This document shows, piece after piece, positions 34,222 through 44,560 of a stretch of 64,000 bases of DNA. The first letter of the stretch is position 1. Each line of letters begins with the position of its first letter. Location: the NCBI RefSeq assembly GCF_901000735.1, contig NC_081544.1, positions 17,303,980-17,367,979 of the forward strand, given 5' to 3'. The notes beneath the pieces are model-generated. The model saw only the letters and a program-made list of their open reading frames with translations. It was not told the origin of the DNA and did no database searches. The position numbers and the translations under genes are program-made. This stretch comes from Corylus avellana (taxonomy: Eukaryota; Streptophyta; Magnoliopsida; Fagales; Betulaceae).

Positions 34222-35114
34222 AGTAATTCTACATGGTCTACTAGAGTCCCTCTAGCGTCCATCTCTGCAAAATTGGCACACCACGTTAGGCCTTTAAAAA
34301 AAAAAAAAAAATTAGATTTGTGTGAGGCATTAGAAACGAGTTTAAGATGATCGGATCCCTTTAGGGTGATAGAATCTCTAAATGGTTAACCTTCTACTTC
34401 TAGGTTTTAGTTTTGATTCCTGAAACGGGTTTTGAGGCTAGTGGGTGGAGGCTCGACATCAGTGGTCCAGCTCGACGGTAGTGATGACACACCTGTGAGG
34501 GTTAACCTTCCACCTCTAGATTTTAATTTTGAATCTAGAAGCGGGTTTTGAGGCTAGTGGGTGGAGGCTCGGCATCAGTGGTCTAGCTCGGCGGTGGTGG
34601 TGGCACGCCGGTGGGGTTTTCTCCGGGAACATATCTGCTCGTTGATGGTGCTTCTTGCTGGTGGGTGGCAACTGTTGGAGGGGGGGAGAAAGATGGAGAT
34701 GGAGTGTGGAGGAAGGGATTTGACGAACTTGATCGTCGGAGCTGGAGATGGGTTGCCTGAGCTAGAGATGGCGAGGTACCTAGTCGCCGGAGATGGACAT
34801 GGACATGGACGAACCTGGTGGCCATGGTAGCTAGTTGTCGACGGTAGCTCGTGGGTGGCTTTTGAGGCGGCGGTTGGTTGGGAGAGAGAGGAGATGGAGA
34901 TGGAGATGGAGATGGAGAGAGGAGTAAAAGATTTGGGGGAATGGTTTGTTTTTTTATTTTTTGGAGAATGAATGTTTTCTTTCCATTAAAACACGAATCT
35001 GAATATTTTTCTTTTTCTTTTTTAAAAGGCCTAACGTGGCATGGCTGACTAGACCACGCCACGTCTGCAGAGATGGACTCTGTAGGGACTTAGTAGGCCG
35101 CCTAAAACTATTCT
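34222..35114. mobile_element. Probable MULE with gene-like GC-rich interior
   Basis: Imperfect inverted ends share CTACTA(G)AGTCCCT and GTCCATCTCTGCA near 34240-34267 and their complement at 35065-35092, followed inward by CACGTTAGGCCTTTAAAA and its complement near 35020. Flanks ATTTTACAA (34213-34221) and ATTTTACAT (35115-35123) form a 9-bp duplication with one mismatch. The interior (34430-34930) is GC-rich with open frames on both strands. It carries a tandem duplication of about 116 bp (34384-34499 and 34500-34616). Whether it carries a captured gene fragment cannot be decided from sequence alone. Confidence 0.55.
34384..34616. repeat. 116-bp tandem duplication
   Basis: Both units contain GGTTAACCTTC, GGGTTTTGAGGCTAGTGGGTGGAGGCTCG and CATCAGTGGTC. 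They differ by about a dozen substitutions (for example CTCGACGGTAGTGATGACAC versus CTCGGCGGTGGTGGTGGCAC). Confidence 0.8.
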
Positions 35115-35383
35115 ATTTTACATACCAAAATATAATAATTTTTAATATTTTGATTTATTTATTTTATGAAATGGATATGTTTTTTTTCTTATGTAATGTA
35201 TGGGCAAATAAGAGAAGATTGGAGTAAATTATTGGGACAGCTTGTGAGGCATTAAACGACAGTTTTGTGACGTGGATAAGATTTATTTGTTGGTATTCAA
35301 CATGGTAAGTTGTGTAAAGCGGACCATAGAATCCCAAAGGTTAATCTACGGTTGTTGCAAATATCCGCAAATCGGTCAAACCG

Positions 35384-35490
35384 AGACACGTCACCCGAGG
35401 CCTGGTTTTGTTTTGTCAATGAAGCGTGGCCACTGCGCCACGTAGCCTATTCATACCTGCAAAAGCGAATATTTATAGGCCACGTGTCAT
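35384..35490 (+). promoter_or_regulatory. Candidate TPS promoter: ACGT-core elements, TATA-like box
   Basis: ACACGTCAC at 35386-35394, GCCACGTAGC at 35437-35446 and the G-box CACGTG at 35481-35486 cluster within 100 bp, about 1.05-1.15 kb upstream of the start codon. A TATA-like TATTTATA lies at 35470-35477, directly before the G-box. G-box/ACGT elements are bound by bZIP and bHLH factors, including sugar, light and ABA-responsive bZIPs. The transcription start is not known, so the assignment is inference. Confidence 0.45.
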
Positions 35491-35548
35491 TGGGGAGGAG
35501 TAGGACAGCTAATTTCAGAAAGGCCCGTTAGTGGGTCCCAAACAAAGC

Positions 35549-36532
35549 ATGATGATCCGATGCGTTGTGGCGAACTCACCAAAGGACAAGGGATAAGAAC
35601 GGAGGGATTTATTCTCTGCTCTTCGCGTGTAAATAATCCTTCACTCCTGGCTGTCCGATCAATCGCCATCCTCCTCTTAGAAACCAAGCGAACAGTCGAG
35701 GTTCCTTTTAGCATTTTTCATTCTTTTTCCACTTTTGAGTTTGTTTCAGACTCGTAGGACCTGTTTGGTCTTGTTTAAAAAGAATAAAAGGAAAAAGGAA
35801 ACAGCTCTTGAAAATCTGTTTTCTTGTCATAAATGTCTTTGGAAGGCTGGGACTGAAAGAGCGTTAACGCGGAAGATTGTGAATTGTGATCGCTGAGCGA
35901 AGCTTCATAAATAAAGCTACCAGATTTGTGGTTTCCTTTGCCCCCCGCCAACTGGGATGAGATTTTTTGGCTCTTTTCTAACTATCTAGATCCAAGGAGT
36001 ACAGAATTTTCCAACCCACCCCCACAAAAAAATGGATTTGCATTTTCAGCAGCTGGTAATTTTCTTGAACTGTTTTTGAATTATTTGTTTACTTTCTTTT
36101 TTCAATTTTGCTATTTTCTGAGCAGTGCAAGTGTGACAATCTGTAGTGGAAAGTTTGGTAGAAAAAAAAAAAAAAATCAGTATTTCTTAGGTGTATATGA
36201 TCTGAATCTATTCCATTCCTTTTTATCTGGATGGCAAGAAACTTGGAGGTTTATCTTTTTCTTTGTTTTGATTCACTTCTCCAAGCTTATCTTGGAAGAA
36301 ATCTTGTTGCCCTTTTCTTGTCGCCAATTGGTTTCTGTGGAATCTCTCTTACACGTTATCTGAAAGTGGTACTCGACCCAAAACTCAAACCTTTGTTTTG
36401 TAGCCTTCTTTCTGAGTAAATTTTGTTGGGTTGCTTTATCAAAGAGGGGATTTCACTTTAATGGGTTTTTCTTTTATGTGGGCATAGTGAAAGATATAGA
36501 GCTTTGATTAGCGACGATTGTTGCAGGACTAG
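35549..36532 (+). promoter_or_regulatory. Upstream ORFs in the TPS leader
   Basis: If transcription starts near the TATA-like box at 35470, the leader carries short ORFs at 35549 (MMIRCVVANSPKDKG, 15 aa), 35833-35856 (MSLEGWD) and 35957-35989 (MRFFGSFLTI). A further one, MDLHFQQLD, would span the predicted splice (36032-36055 joined to 36527-36532) and end five bases before the main ATG. Their use depends on the unverified transcription start and splice. Confidence 0.4.
36056..36526 (+). other. Probable 5' UTR intron of the TPS gene
   Basis: A donor CTG|GTAATTTT at 36056 and a pyrimidine/G-rich acceptor GATTGTTGCAG at 36526 sit just before the start codon. The enclosed sequence is T-rich, as in plant introns. 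An intron in the 5' leader fits the usual structure of class II TPS genes. No transcript is available to confirm. Confidence 0.5.
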
Positions 36533-36537
36533 AAAAC

Positions 36538-39500
36538 ATGGTGTCCAGATCGTATTCAAATCTTTTGGAGCTTGCCTCCGGCGAGTCTCCATCATTTGGC
36601 CGCATGAGTCGGCGAATTCCGCGTATTATGACGGTCGCCGGCTTGATATCCGATATAGATGATGACCCGGCGGAGAGTGTTTGCTCCGATCCTTCTTCGT
36701 CTTCGGCCCAGCGAGACCGTATCATAATAGTGGCTAATCAGCTCCCTCTAAGAGCTCAGAGGAAAACAGATGGCAGTAAGGGTTGGATTTTCAGTTGGGA
36801 TGAGAATTCCCTTCTTCTTCAATTGAAAGATGGTATAGGAGATGATGATATTGAGGTTATTTATGTGGGCTGTCTGAAGGAAGATATTCACCCAAACGAA
36901 CAAGACGAGGTTTCCCAAATACTCCTTGAGACCTTTAAATGTGTCCCAACCTTTCTCCCACCGGATCTTTTTAGCCGGTACTATCATGGGTTTTGCAAGC
37001 AGCAATTGTGGCCATTGTTTCATTACATGTTGCCCCTATCGCCCGACCTTGGTGGTAGGTTTAACCGGTCGTTATGGCAAGCATATGTGTCGGTTAATAA
37101 GATTTTCGCAGATAGGATTATGGAAGTGATCAATCCCGAAGATGATTATGTGTGGGTACACGATTATCACCTGATGGTGTTACCGACTTTCTTGAGGAAA
37201 AGGTTCAATAGGGTAAAACTTGGGTTTTTCCTCCATAGTCCATTCCCTTCATCAGAGATTTATAAGACACTGCCTATTAGGGAAGAGCTTCTTCGGGCCC
37301 TTCTGAATTCAGATTTGATTGGGTTCCATACTTTTGATTATGCCCGGCATTTCCTATCCTGTTGTAGTCGGATGCTTGGTCTTACATATGAGTCCAAGCG
37401 CGGATATATAGGCCTCGAGTATTATGGTCGGACGGTTAGCATTAAAATTCTTCCAGTTGGTATACATATGGGCCAGCTGCAGTCTGTTTTGAGTCACACA
37501 GAGACTGAAGTGAAGGTTGCTGAGCTTCTCAAGCAGTATTGTGATCAGGGTAGGATAATGTTACTTGGGGTGGATGACATGGATATATTTAAAGGTATAA
37601 GTTTGAAGCTTTTGGCCATGGAGCAGCTTCTTAGGCAGCACCCAGAGTGGCAGGGGAAAGTAGTGCTTGTACAGATAGCCCTTCCAGCTAGGGGTAGAGG
37701 AAAAGATGTGAAAGAAGTTCAGGCTGAGACTTCATCAACTGTGAAGCGGATTAATGAAACCTTTGGAAGACCTGGATATGACCCTGTTGTCTTGATCGAT
37801 GAGCCACTTACGTTTTATGAGAGAATTGCATATTATGTGGTTGCTGAGTGTTGTTTGGTCACAGCAGTGAGGGATGGGATGAATCTCATACCATACGAAT
37901 ACATAATCAGTCGCCAAGGGAATGCGAAATTAGACAAGTTACTGGGTTTGGAGCCAACCACCCCCAAGAAGAGTATGTTAGTTGTCTCTGAGTTCATTGG
38001 GTGCTCGCCATCTTTGAGTGGAGCAATTCGAGTGAACCCCTGGAATATTGATGCTGTTGCAGATGCAATGGACTCTGCCATTGAGTTGGCTGAGCCAGAA
38101 AAACAGCTCCGGCATGAGAAACATTATAGATATGTCAGTACCCATGATGTTGGGTATTGGGCTCGTAGTTTCCTTCAAGATTTGGAGAGGACATGTCGGG
38201 AGCACGTGAGGCGGAGGTGCTGGGGTATAGGATTTGGATTGAGTTTTAGAGTTGTGGCACTTGATCCAAACTTCAGGAAGCTCTCGATGGAACACATAGT
38301 TTCTGCTTACAAAAGGACTACAACAAGGGCAATTCTTTTAGACTATGATGGTACACTAATGCCTCAGGCTTCCATAGATAAGAGCCCAACCTTGAAGTCA
38401 ATTGATATTCTAAATAGTCTGTGTAGAGATACAAACAACATGGTTTTCATTGTTAGTGCTAGAAGCCGAAAGACTCTTTCTGAATGGTTTTCTCCCTGTG
38501 AAAAGCTGGGAATTGCAGCTGAGCATGGCTACTTCCTAAGGTAAACTATTTAAATTTTAAACTTGATTCATGTTTTTTAGTTCATTGAAATAGCATGTAA
38601 TTAATCTGTTTTCAGGCTGAAGAGAGATGCAGAATGGGAAACATGCGTACCTGTTGCAGACTGTAGTTGGAAGCAGATTGCAGAGCCAGTGATGAAACTG
38701 TACACTGAAACAACTGATGGGTCCACCATTGAAGACAAGGAAACTTCTCTTGTTTGGTCTTATGAGGATGCAGATCCAGATTTTGGGTCGTGCCAAGCTA
38801 AGGAACTTCTTGATCATCTTGAAAGTGTGCTTGCCAATGAACCAGTTACAGTCAAGAGTGGGCAAAATACTGTGGAGGTTAAGCCACAGGTCTGAATCAT
38901 ATTTACCTAATCAAGTTTTAGTTTTATATCATTCTTCAATCCAAGGTGCAATATGAGAGCTGTCTTTGAAATTTACATTTTGTGTCAGCCAAATCTAAAT
39001 TTAGATGTCATTCATGGAGTGCCGCTTGTGCAAGTTGAGTCTGACTAAAACTTGGCCCGAGCCCAAATCCCAATGGTTAAACAAATCCTTTTGTCTTTTT
39101 ATCATTGCCTAGTCAAATGTGGTATAAGCTGGGGCTGGTTTGCATTAGTTTGGTATTGATTTTGAGGAGTGAGGGGGAAGGCTTCTTTTTTTGTTGTACG
39201 TTGTGAACATTGGAATAAGATCCTCTCAATTTCAAATGAAAGTGGTAGTATCTATTTCATGTCTAGAATTTAAAGTTAGTGTATCTAACAATGTAGATGA
39301 TTCCACATTATTTAAAATTTTTTAAAGATGTGTCAACATTGATTTTGTATAGACCGTTAGATGCATCAACCTTGTCCGTGAACTTTTTCCTTTGCCAATA
39401 TATTTGTCGCAATATCATCTATTAAAGAATGATATTTTTAACGGATGTAATCTTGTAACAATTTTGTGTGAGTGGAGGATTAATTTTCAAAATACATAAT

Positions 39501-40144
39501 TTACATAAAGCATGATAAATTGAAATCAAGAAATGTTGGGGCCTTTCTGCTATGCATGCAGTGTATAGATCAGCCATGCAGTGGTAATTATTCACAGTAT
39601 CACGACTTTCTTTAGTCGTCTTACTCATCATAATTTGTCTGTGTATAAGCATGCAGTATATAGATCAGCCAGATCAGCCATGCCGTTTTTTATGTTGAGA
39701 ATTGTAAACATCTTTCTTGTGAATCAATCCCTATGTTTTGCCTTAAATTTTTTGTGTTTGTTTTTGGAGATGAGTTTTGTTTAGAATTTCAAAACTTGAC
39801 TTGTTCAAATTAAATATCACTGACATTCCCTTATATGCATGCATATGCAGGGTGTAAGCAAGGGACTTGTGGCCAAGCGTCTACTTTCCATCATGCAAGA
39901 GAAGGGAAAGTCTCCAGATTTTGTTGTGTGCATAGGAGATGACCGATCTGATGAAGACATGTTTGAGGTAATCACTAGTTCCATGGCAGGCCCATCCATT
40001 GCTCCCAGGGCTGAAGTTTTTGCATGCACGGTTGGTAAAAAACCCAGTAAGGCCAAGTATTATCTTGATGACACGGGGGAAATTGTTAGGTTGATGCAGG
40101 GTTTGGCTTCTGTTTCTGCACAAACAGTTTCCGGCCACGTTTAA
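36538..40144 (+). CDS. TPS6-like: Class II trehalose-6-phosphate synthase/phosphatase-like protein (TPS5/TPS6 type)
   Basis: Three coding exons, 36538-38540, 38616-38889 and 39851-40144, join in frame to 856 aa, the usual length. The start sits in AAAACATGG and gives MVSRSYSNLLELASGESPSF, the N-terminus of the TPS5/6/7 group. A GT20 domain (about 60-545) is followed by a HAD phosphatase domain (about 595-845). The latter has DYDGT at 602-606 and GDDRSDED at 788-795, so phosphatase motifs persist. In the synthase domain GVDDMDIFKG (344-353) carries Asp347 where active class I enzymes have Arg; Lys352, Asp446 and Glu454 remain. Class II proteins are generally regarded as regulatory, linked to T6P/SnRK1 sugar signalling and 14-3-3 binding. 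Closest by recall is Arabidopsis TPS6. Introns are GT-AG (38541-38615; 38890-39850). Upstream ORFs in the leader suggest translational control. Confidence 0.95.
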
Positions 40145-41330
40145 GCAAAGATAATGGGAAAGATCTGCGTTTTTGTTTGTAATTGTGACAATGTGGGCTG
40201 AGTGGCGTACTTCCACATCATCTTCTTTTGTTGTGTTGCTTTTCTTTCATTTTGTATATTATTATCTAAGCGTTACAAAGAGCAGCTGTGCCACCAGATG
40301 CTCTGTTTGTTCTCCACGTAGTGAAGCTGTAAATATGTTTCTGCCATGAAATATGAGCACTCTTTTTAGCATGCAGTTGGTAATATGCTCTGTACACTAG
40401 GAAGCATTATGTAGGACATGGTGATTTGGCATGATTATTGGCATTTCTTGATTCTCTTAAGAAATGATTGATGTTAATAATTTGTTCATATTTTTTTAAT
40501 ATTTTTTTACAAATTTAATAAATCAACTATTAGATTTATGGGGTTTATCATCGCTTACTTACGTAAATTTATAAATTTAATAATTAATTTTAAAGATAAG
40601 ATGAAAAAAATATGGATAAAATATTTAAATTTTTCTTTATTTTTTGACATTTTATGACACAGCTAGCAAGCCTAATGTCAGCAAAAGTGGCTACTGTTCT
40701 GCAAAATGGCCAGGCTGCCAGGTATGATGGCTTGGTGGGGATACTCAGCAAGCTGTTTGAAGTTGAGTTGATTGTGAAGTTTTTGTCTCTTGGCTATTGT
40801 TTAGAGATAAGAGTTTTACAGCTAAAATCGAGCACATGATAAATAGAAACAATAAATTAAATCATGAGAAAATATGTTTGTGTGATTTCTAATTTTTCGT
40901 TTTGTTTACGTGAGAAATATGTCATTTTTGTGTAGATTTTCTTCCTCTTTATGAGAGCTGTGATGAATTTTATACGTCATACCCAATAATGGGCTTTCAT
41001 GTCTGCCAACTGCCAAGTCATAGTTGATAAGCCGTGTCCACCAATGCTAGCCATCCACATCCCATAATGACGTTTCATAGGAACAACGAACAACATGCAT
41101 GCATGTCCATGATGTATGTCTAGGTAGATTTAAGAGAGAGACAAGTCAGTCAAAGTGAGAGAACAAATCTCTGACCCCAAATTTGAGAATCCTTCCAAAC
41201 CCTAAAATTATAAATTCTTAAGTAACTGGATTTTGTTAGGATTTCAAAAAAAGGGTATTTAAGTTGCTGCTCAAAACTTGGAATTACTGCTGAATTGCAT
41301 TTTTGTGAATTTTGGTATTAGGGTTAAATA
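40145..41330 (+). other. TPS 3' UTR and downstream intergenic DNA
   Basis: The 3' UTR probably extends a few hundred bases (to about 40450); no single polyadenylation signal stands out. The stretch 40654-40839 is open for 61 codons (MTQLASLMSAKVATVLQNGQ...) and has a more gene-like base composition than its surroundings, but I recognise no family and do not call it a gene. Confidence 0.45.
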
Positions 41331-42105
41331 CTCTTTTGGTACATATAGTTTGTAGGTTTATCAAATAGTTATCATAGTTTTCAAGTGTCAATTATACTAT
41401 TTGGTTTTTCAGACTTATTTTTTACTACCTCGGTTAATGTTTCATAAAAAATATTAACGACTATTTTGCCACATGTACATATGATCATATCATTGACTAT
41501 AAAATCGCACCATGTGTACACCACACCATCCAATACTTGATATGTTAGGATTACTTGTCAAATTAGTATTTGACATATTAATTAAATATAATATGTTAAA
41601 ATTATACCCTTATGTTAAAAAGAATCTAAAAAACAAAAAAACTAGCCAGCTCTCCTCCCACGGCTGGTCAAGGGGTCCCATGGTTAGCATGTAGATTCAC
41701 CCCTCATGTTGTGGAGGCTCCGCAACCTCTCTGAGGGTTGGGTTGCAGGGCCTCTACAACCCCCTTGTAGAGGTCATGGAGCTCCAATGAACCCATATGG
41801 GAGTGGTTAGTCATGGAGCCTTTGTGACCCCTTAGAAAGTTACAAATTTTGCACAAGTTTGTAGAGTTCTACGTCTCTTTTGTGAGGGCCTGCAAAGGCA
41901 CAACTTTTGCAACCACTCGCAGAGGCTCTACGACCCACCCCACATAAAGCAGATCATGGAGTTACCCCACATAAAGCAGATCATGGAACTCCATGACCCC
42001 TCGCAAAGGTTGCGCCTCCATGAAGGGTCGCGGTGGCATGACCTACATGAGGGAATGATCCCTCACAACAGTCATGCCTATGTGACGGTTCATGGAGACT
42101 TAATG

Positions 42106-44255
42106 TGTAACATCCTGTGAAAATCAATTAACTGGTAATTAACTTCATAATTTGCCTCCCAGCCTTATCCCTTGCAGAATAAGACTCAGAGATCATAACA
42201 TCTTCGAAGAGAAACTACAACGGAAGGCTTTTAACCACATGACAGATATAACAATAATTAAAAATCTCAACCACAATAACCCAAGTAAATATAAAGCATT
42301 ATAAAATAACTTCATCTCCAAATGTATTGATCAAAGACCGGCCATCAAAATAATAGTACAACCCAGGATAATTGTTCTGAATACTAAAACCTACATTTAA
42401 CTAACTAGAGCGTGAAAACTATTTTCAGTATCTCCCCACGCACGGACTCATCTGCATCCCACATGTTCTTGAGCTACATCGGGTCCAAGTCCTAAAAAAT
42501 GATCTAAATGAGGTCCTTCATAACTACCAAATGTTTCCCCGGATCCATCTTCTGCTATACTAGCTAAAGTGCGCAATTATACATAATGGAGTGGAAATGA
42601 ATAAAATGGTAAGCTTAACGATTTAGTGAGTATAAATGTACATGTTACTTATGCCATTTTAATAATGAACTCAGTTGTTAATAAATTATGTAGCATTGTG
42701 ACATGACAGTTATTCATGGATACAACATAGATATAATACATGTTATAATTTATGGGAATCAATGATAGTTCAACTGTATGGTCTTCCTAAGATATTACCC
42801 ATTCTCAGCAGGGTTGGCATTGTCCCAAGGGACATGTAATATAAATGCCGATGCCCTGGCCATTGTACATTACCGTCTATAACACTAGCAGCCCATCCGA
42901 GTTCGACCTCGGGTGGTGGTACGTCCTGTAGTGATCTGCCAATTAAGGCTGCGTCGATCACGAAACAATCATTGGATCCAAGGCCATATATCATATCCAC
43001 ATACACATTTAACTATAGAGTTAACATGTATAGTAAGGCCATGGCCGTTATCCCGCACGTACTAGTGTACCATATCATACGATGCAATTAATCTTGTCAA
43101 TCTTTTACATGCATGCTCTAAAAATCTCATCATATTCATTATCTTGTTTAAACAACACATTTTCACAAAATGTAGAGTTCCAAAAATGTGTTTTATGACA
43201 GTTGTAAAAATGCATGTTTGGTGTACAAAGTAATTGTGTAATGCGGAAAAAATAATGGCAGGTATCATGTGAGTTTGCATTCACCTGAGTCGTAAAGCCC
43301 TTCCAAAGGACCTTCCGGTAGTTTCAAACTCTCCAAATCTGTGAAAAGCCTAGTACCAATCCTATGTCCGAGCTAAAACGAGCTCTAATCCTAAAACTTT
43401 GAAAATAGGGGTTGCTGTCTGAACGTTTGGCTAAACTGGGCGAACGTTCAGGAAAACATGTTATGGGCGAACGTTCAGGCTCGAGGCCTAACGTTCGGCT
43501 TGAACGTTTTAAGTAGAAATCCCATTTTGGTCCAACAGGCTTCTAAGCAGTTCTAAACTGGTTCTAATGTTACAAAAATTATCTCTAACATATCATAGCC
43601 CAAAACAACATCACCATGCAACAAGAAATACGCAAAACAATAATGAAACACTAAATCATGCTAAAATCAAGATTAAAACCTAGAAGGACATTATAACCTA
43701 AAAAACTTTAACCAAACAATGAAATAAAATCTAAGTAGAGTAACAACTAAATAAAACATGAAGTTGGTCAAGAAGATTACCTCTATTTGAGCTAAACCTC
43801 TAAGAAAAGTTCTCATCCTCTCTCTAACATCACCAAACATTTAAGTAGGGTTTCTTTAGGGCTTAGAAGGCATAATGGGGTTATGAAGGGCGTGTGAGGG
43901 GGTTTAAATAGGTTGAAAAAAGCTAGGCTTCCTGTTGTGACAGTCTGCAGTGCAGCGAACGTTCGGTGGTCTATGACCAAACATTTGGTGTACTGTGTGT
44001 ATAGTGGTTTAGAGTTGTAGGCATACATTCTGTCATTACCCACTAGGTCAAAATTGAGTTAGCGAACGTTCGATGTACTGTTTACCCAACGGTTTCTTGG
44101 TTTGGGTCTCGAACGTTCAACGGTCCTTCTGGCGAACGTTCGGCTAGTGAAGAAAAACCCTCAAAACTGTCTTAAACAAGTTCTAATGACCCAAGAACCC
44201 TTGCTAGTCCCTTGATTAAGCTAATCACATCCTAGTAATTACCCGAGGCACTACA
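42106..44255 (-). repeat. Probable solo LTR (2.15 kb) with CGAACGTTCG motifs
   Basis: Bounded by TGTAACATCCTG at 42106 and GAGGCACTACA at 44255. On the minus strand this reads TGTAGTGCCTCGGGTAATTA ... CAGGATGTTACA, the form of many gypsy LTRs. It interrupts the repetitive core of the surrounding MULE-like repeat, which fixes the edges well. Flanking 5-mers (TAATG and CTACG) do not match. About nine copies of GAACGTTC or one-base variants lie at 43419-44145. No coding sequence was recognised. Confidence 0.6.
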
Positions 44256-44342
44256 CTACGACCCAGCCCTCACCGAGGGAATTGTGGACCTTTGCGATCC
44301 CTCGTGAAGGTATCATCATTGTGAGAGGTGGTAGAGGGAATT

Positions 44343-44480
44343 AGGATTCTCTCCAATTCATTTGAACTGAAGAATATCCAGTTAGTACTATTGAAGGGGT
44401 ATTTTTGTCTCATCAAAAAGTGAAAAGACAAAAATACCGCCTCGAATATAACTAACTAGATACTCTCCAGAGGATCCTAT
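44343..44480. mobile_element. Small MITE (GGTATTTTTGTC family), full copy
   Basis: Inverted ends GGATTCTCTCCAATTCATTTG and, near 44470, the complement of ACTAGATACTCTCC. The centre is GGGGTATTTTTGTCTCATCAAAAAGTGAAAAGACAAAAATACC, itself an inverted repeat. Other copies are at 34105-34199 (reverse) and 59849-61033 (interrupted). Confidence 0.65.
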
Positions 44481-44560
44481 TCCTGGTAGAGGTTCCATGA
44501 CCTAGGATTGTGAGGCTCCATGACCCACTCCTCATTGCTTTCGTAGATGCAACCTTTGTG

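Larger units (their letters stand above)
41331..44560. mobile_element. Broken MULE-like element with GC-rich repetitive core
   Basis: GGGTTAAATACTCTTTTGGT at 41331 resembles the GGGTTAAGTACTTTTTTAGT end of the MULE at 12966. The core at 41640-42100 repeats CATGGAG/CTCCATGACCC and GCAAAGG units in both orientations, and the same sequence type resumes at 44256-44340 and about 44481-44560. The two interruptions are a probable solo LTR (42106-44255) and a MITE (44343-44480). No matching right end was found, so it is truncated. Confidence 0.5.

Noticed and set aside
34583..35062. 159-codon minus-strand frame rich in Ser/Pro
   Set aside because: Low-complexity translation of GAGATG-type repeats inside a probable MULE, with no recognised domain; kept only as part of that element.
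35926..36363. 145-codon frame overlapping the TPS leader
   Set aside because: Phe-rich translation of the T-rich 5' UTR intron and leader, with no homology recognised. The real start at 36538 gives the family N-terminus.
36474..38295. Minus-strand frames opposite the TPS exon 1
   Set aside because: Shadows of the strongly coding plus strand, with no independent evidence.
40654..40839. 61-codon frame downstream of TPS
   Set aside because: Slightly gene-like composition, but no recognised family, no splice context and no clear start context.
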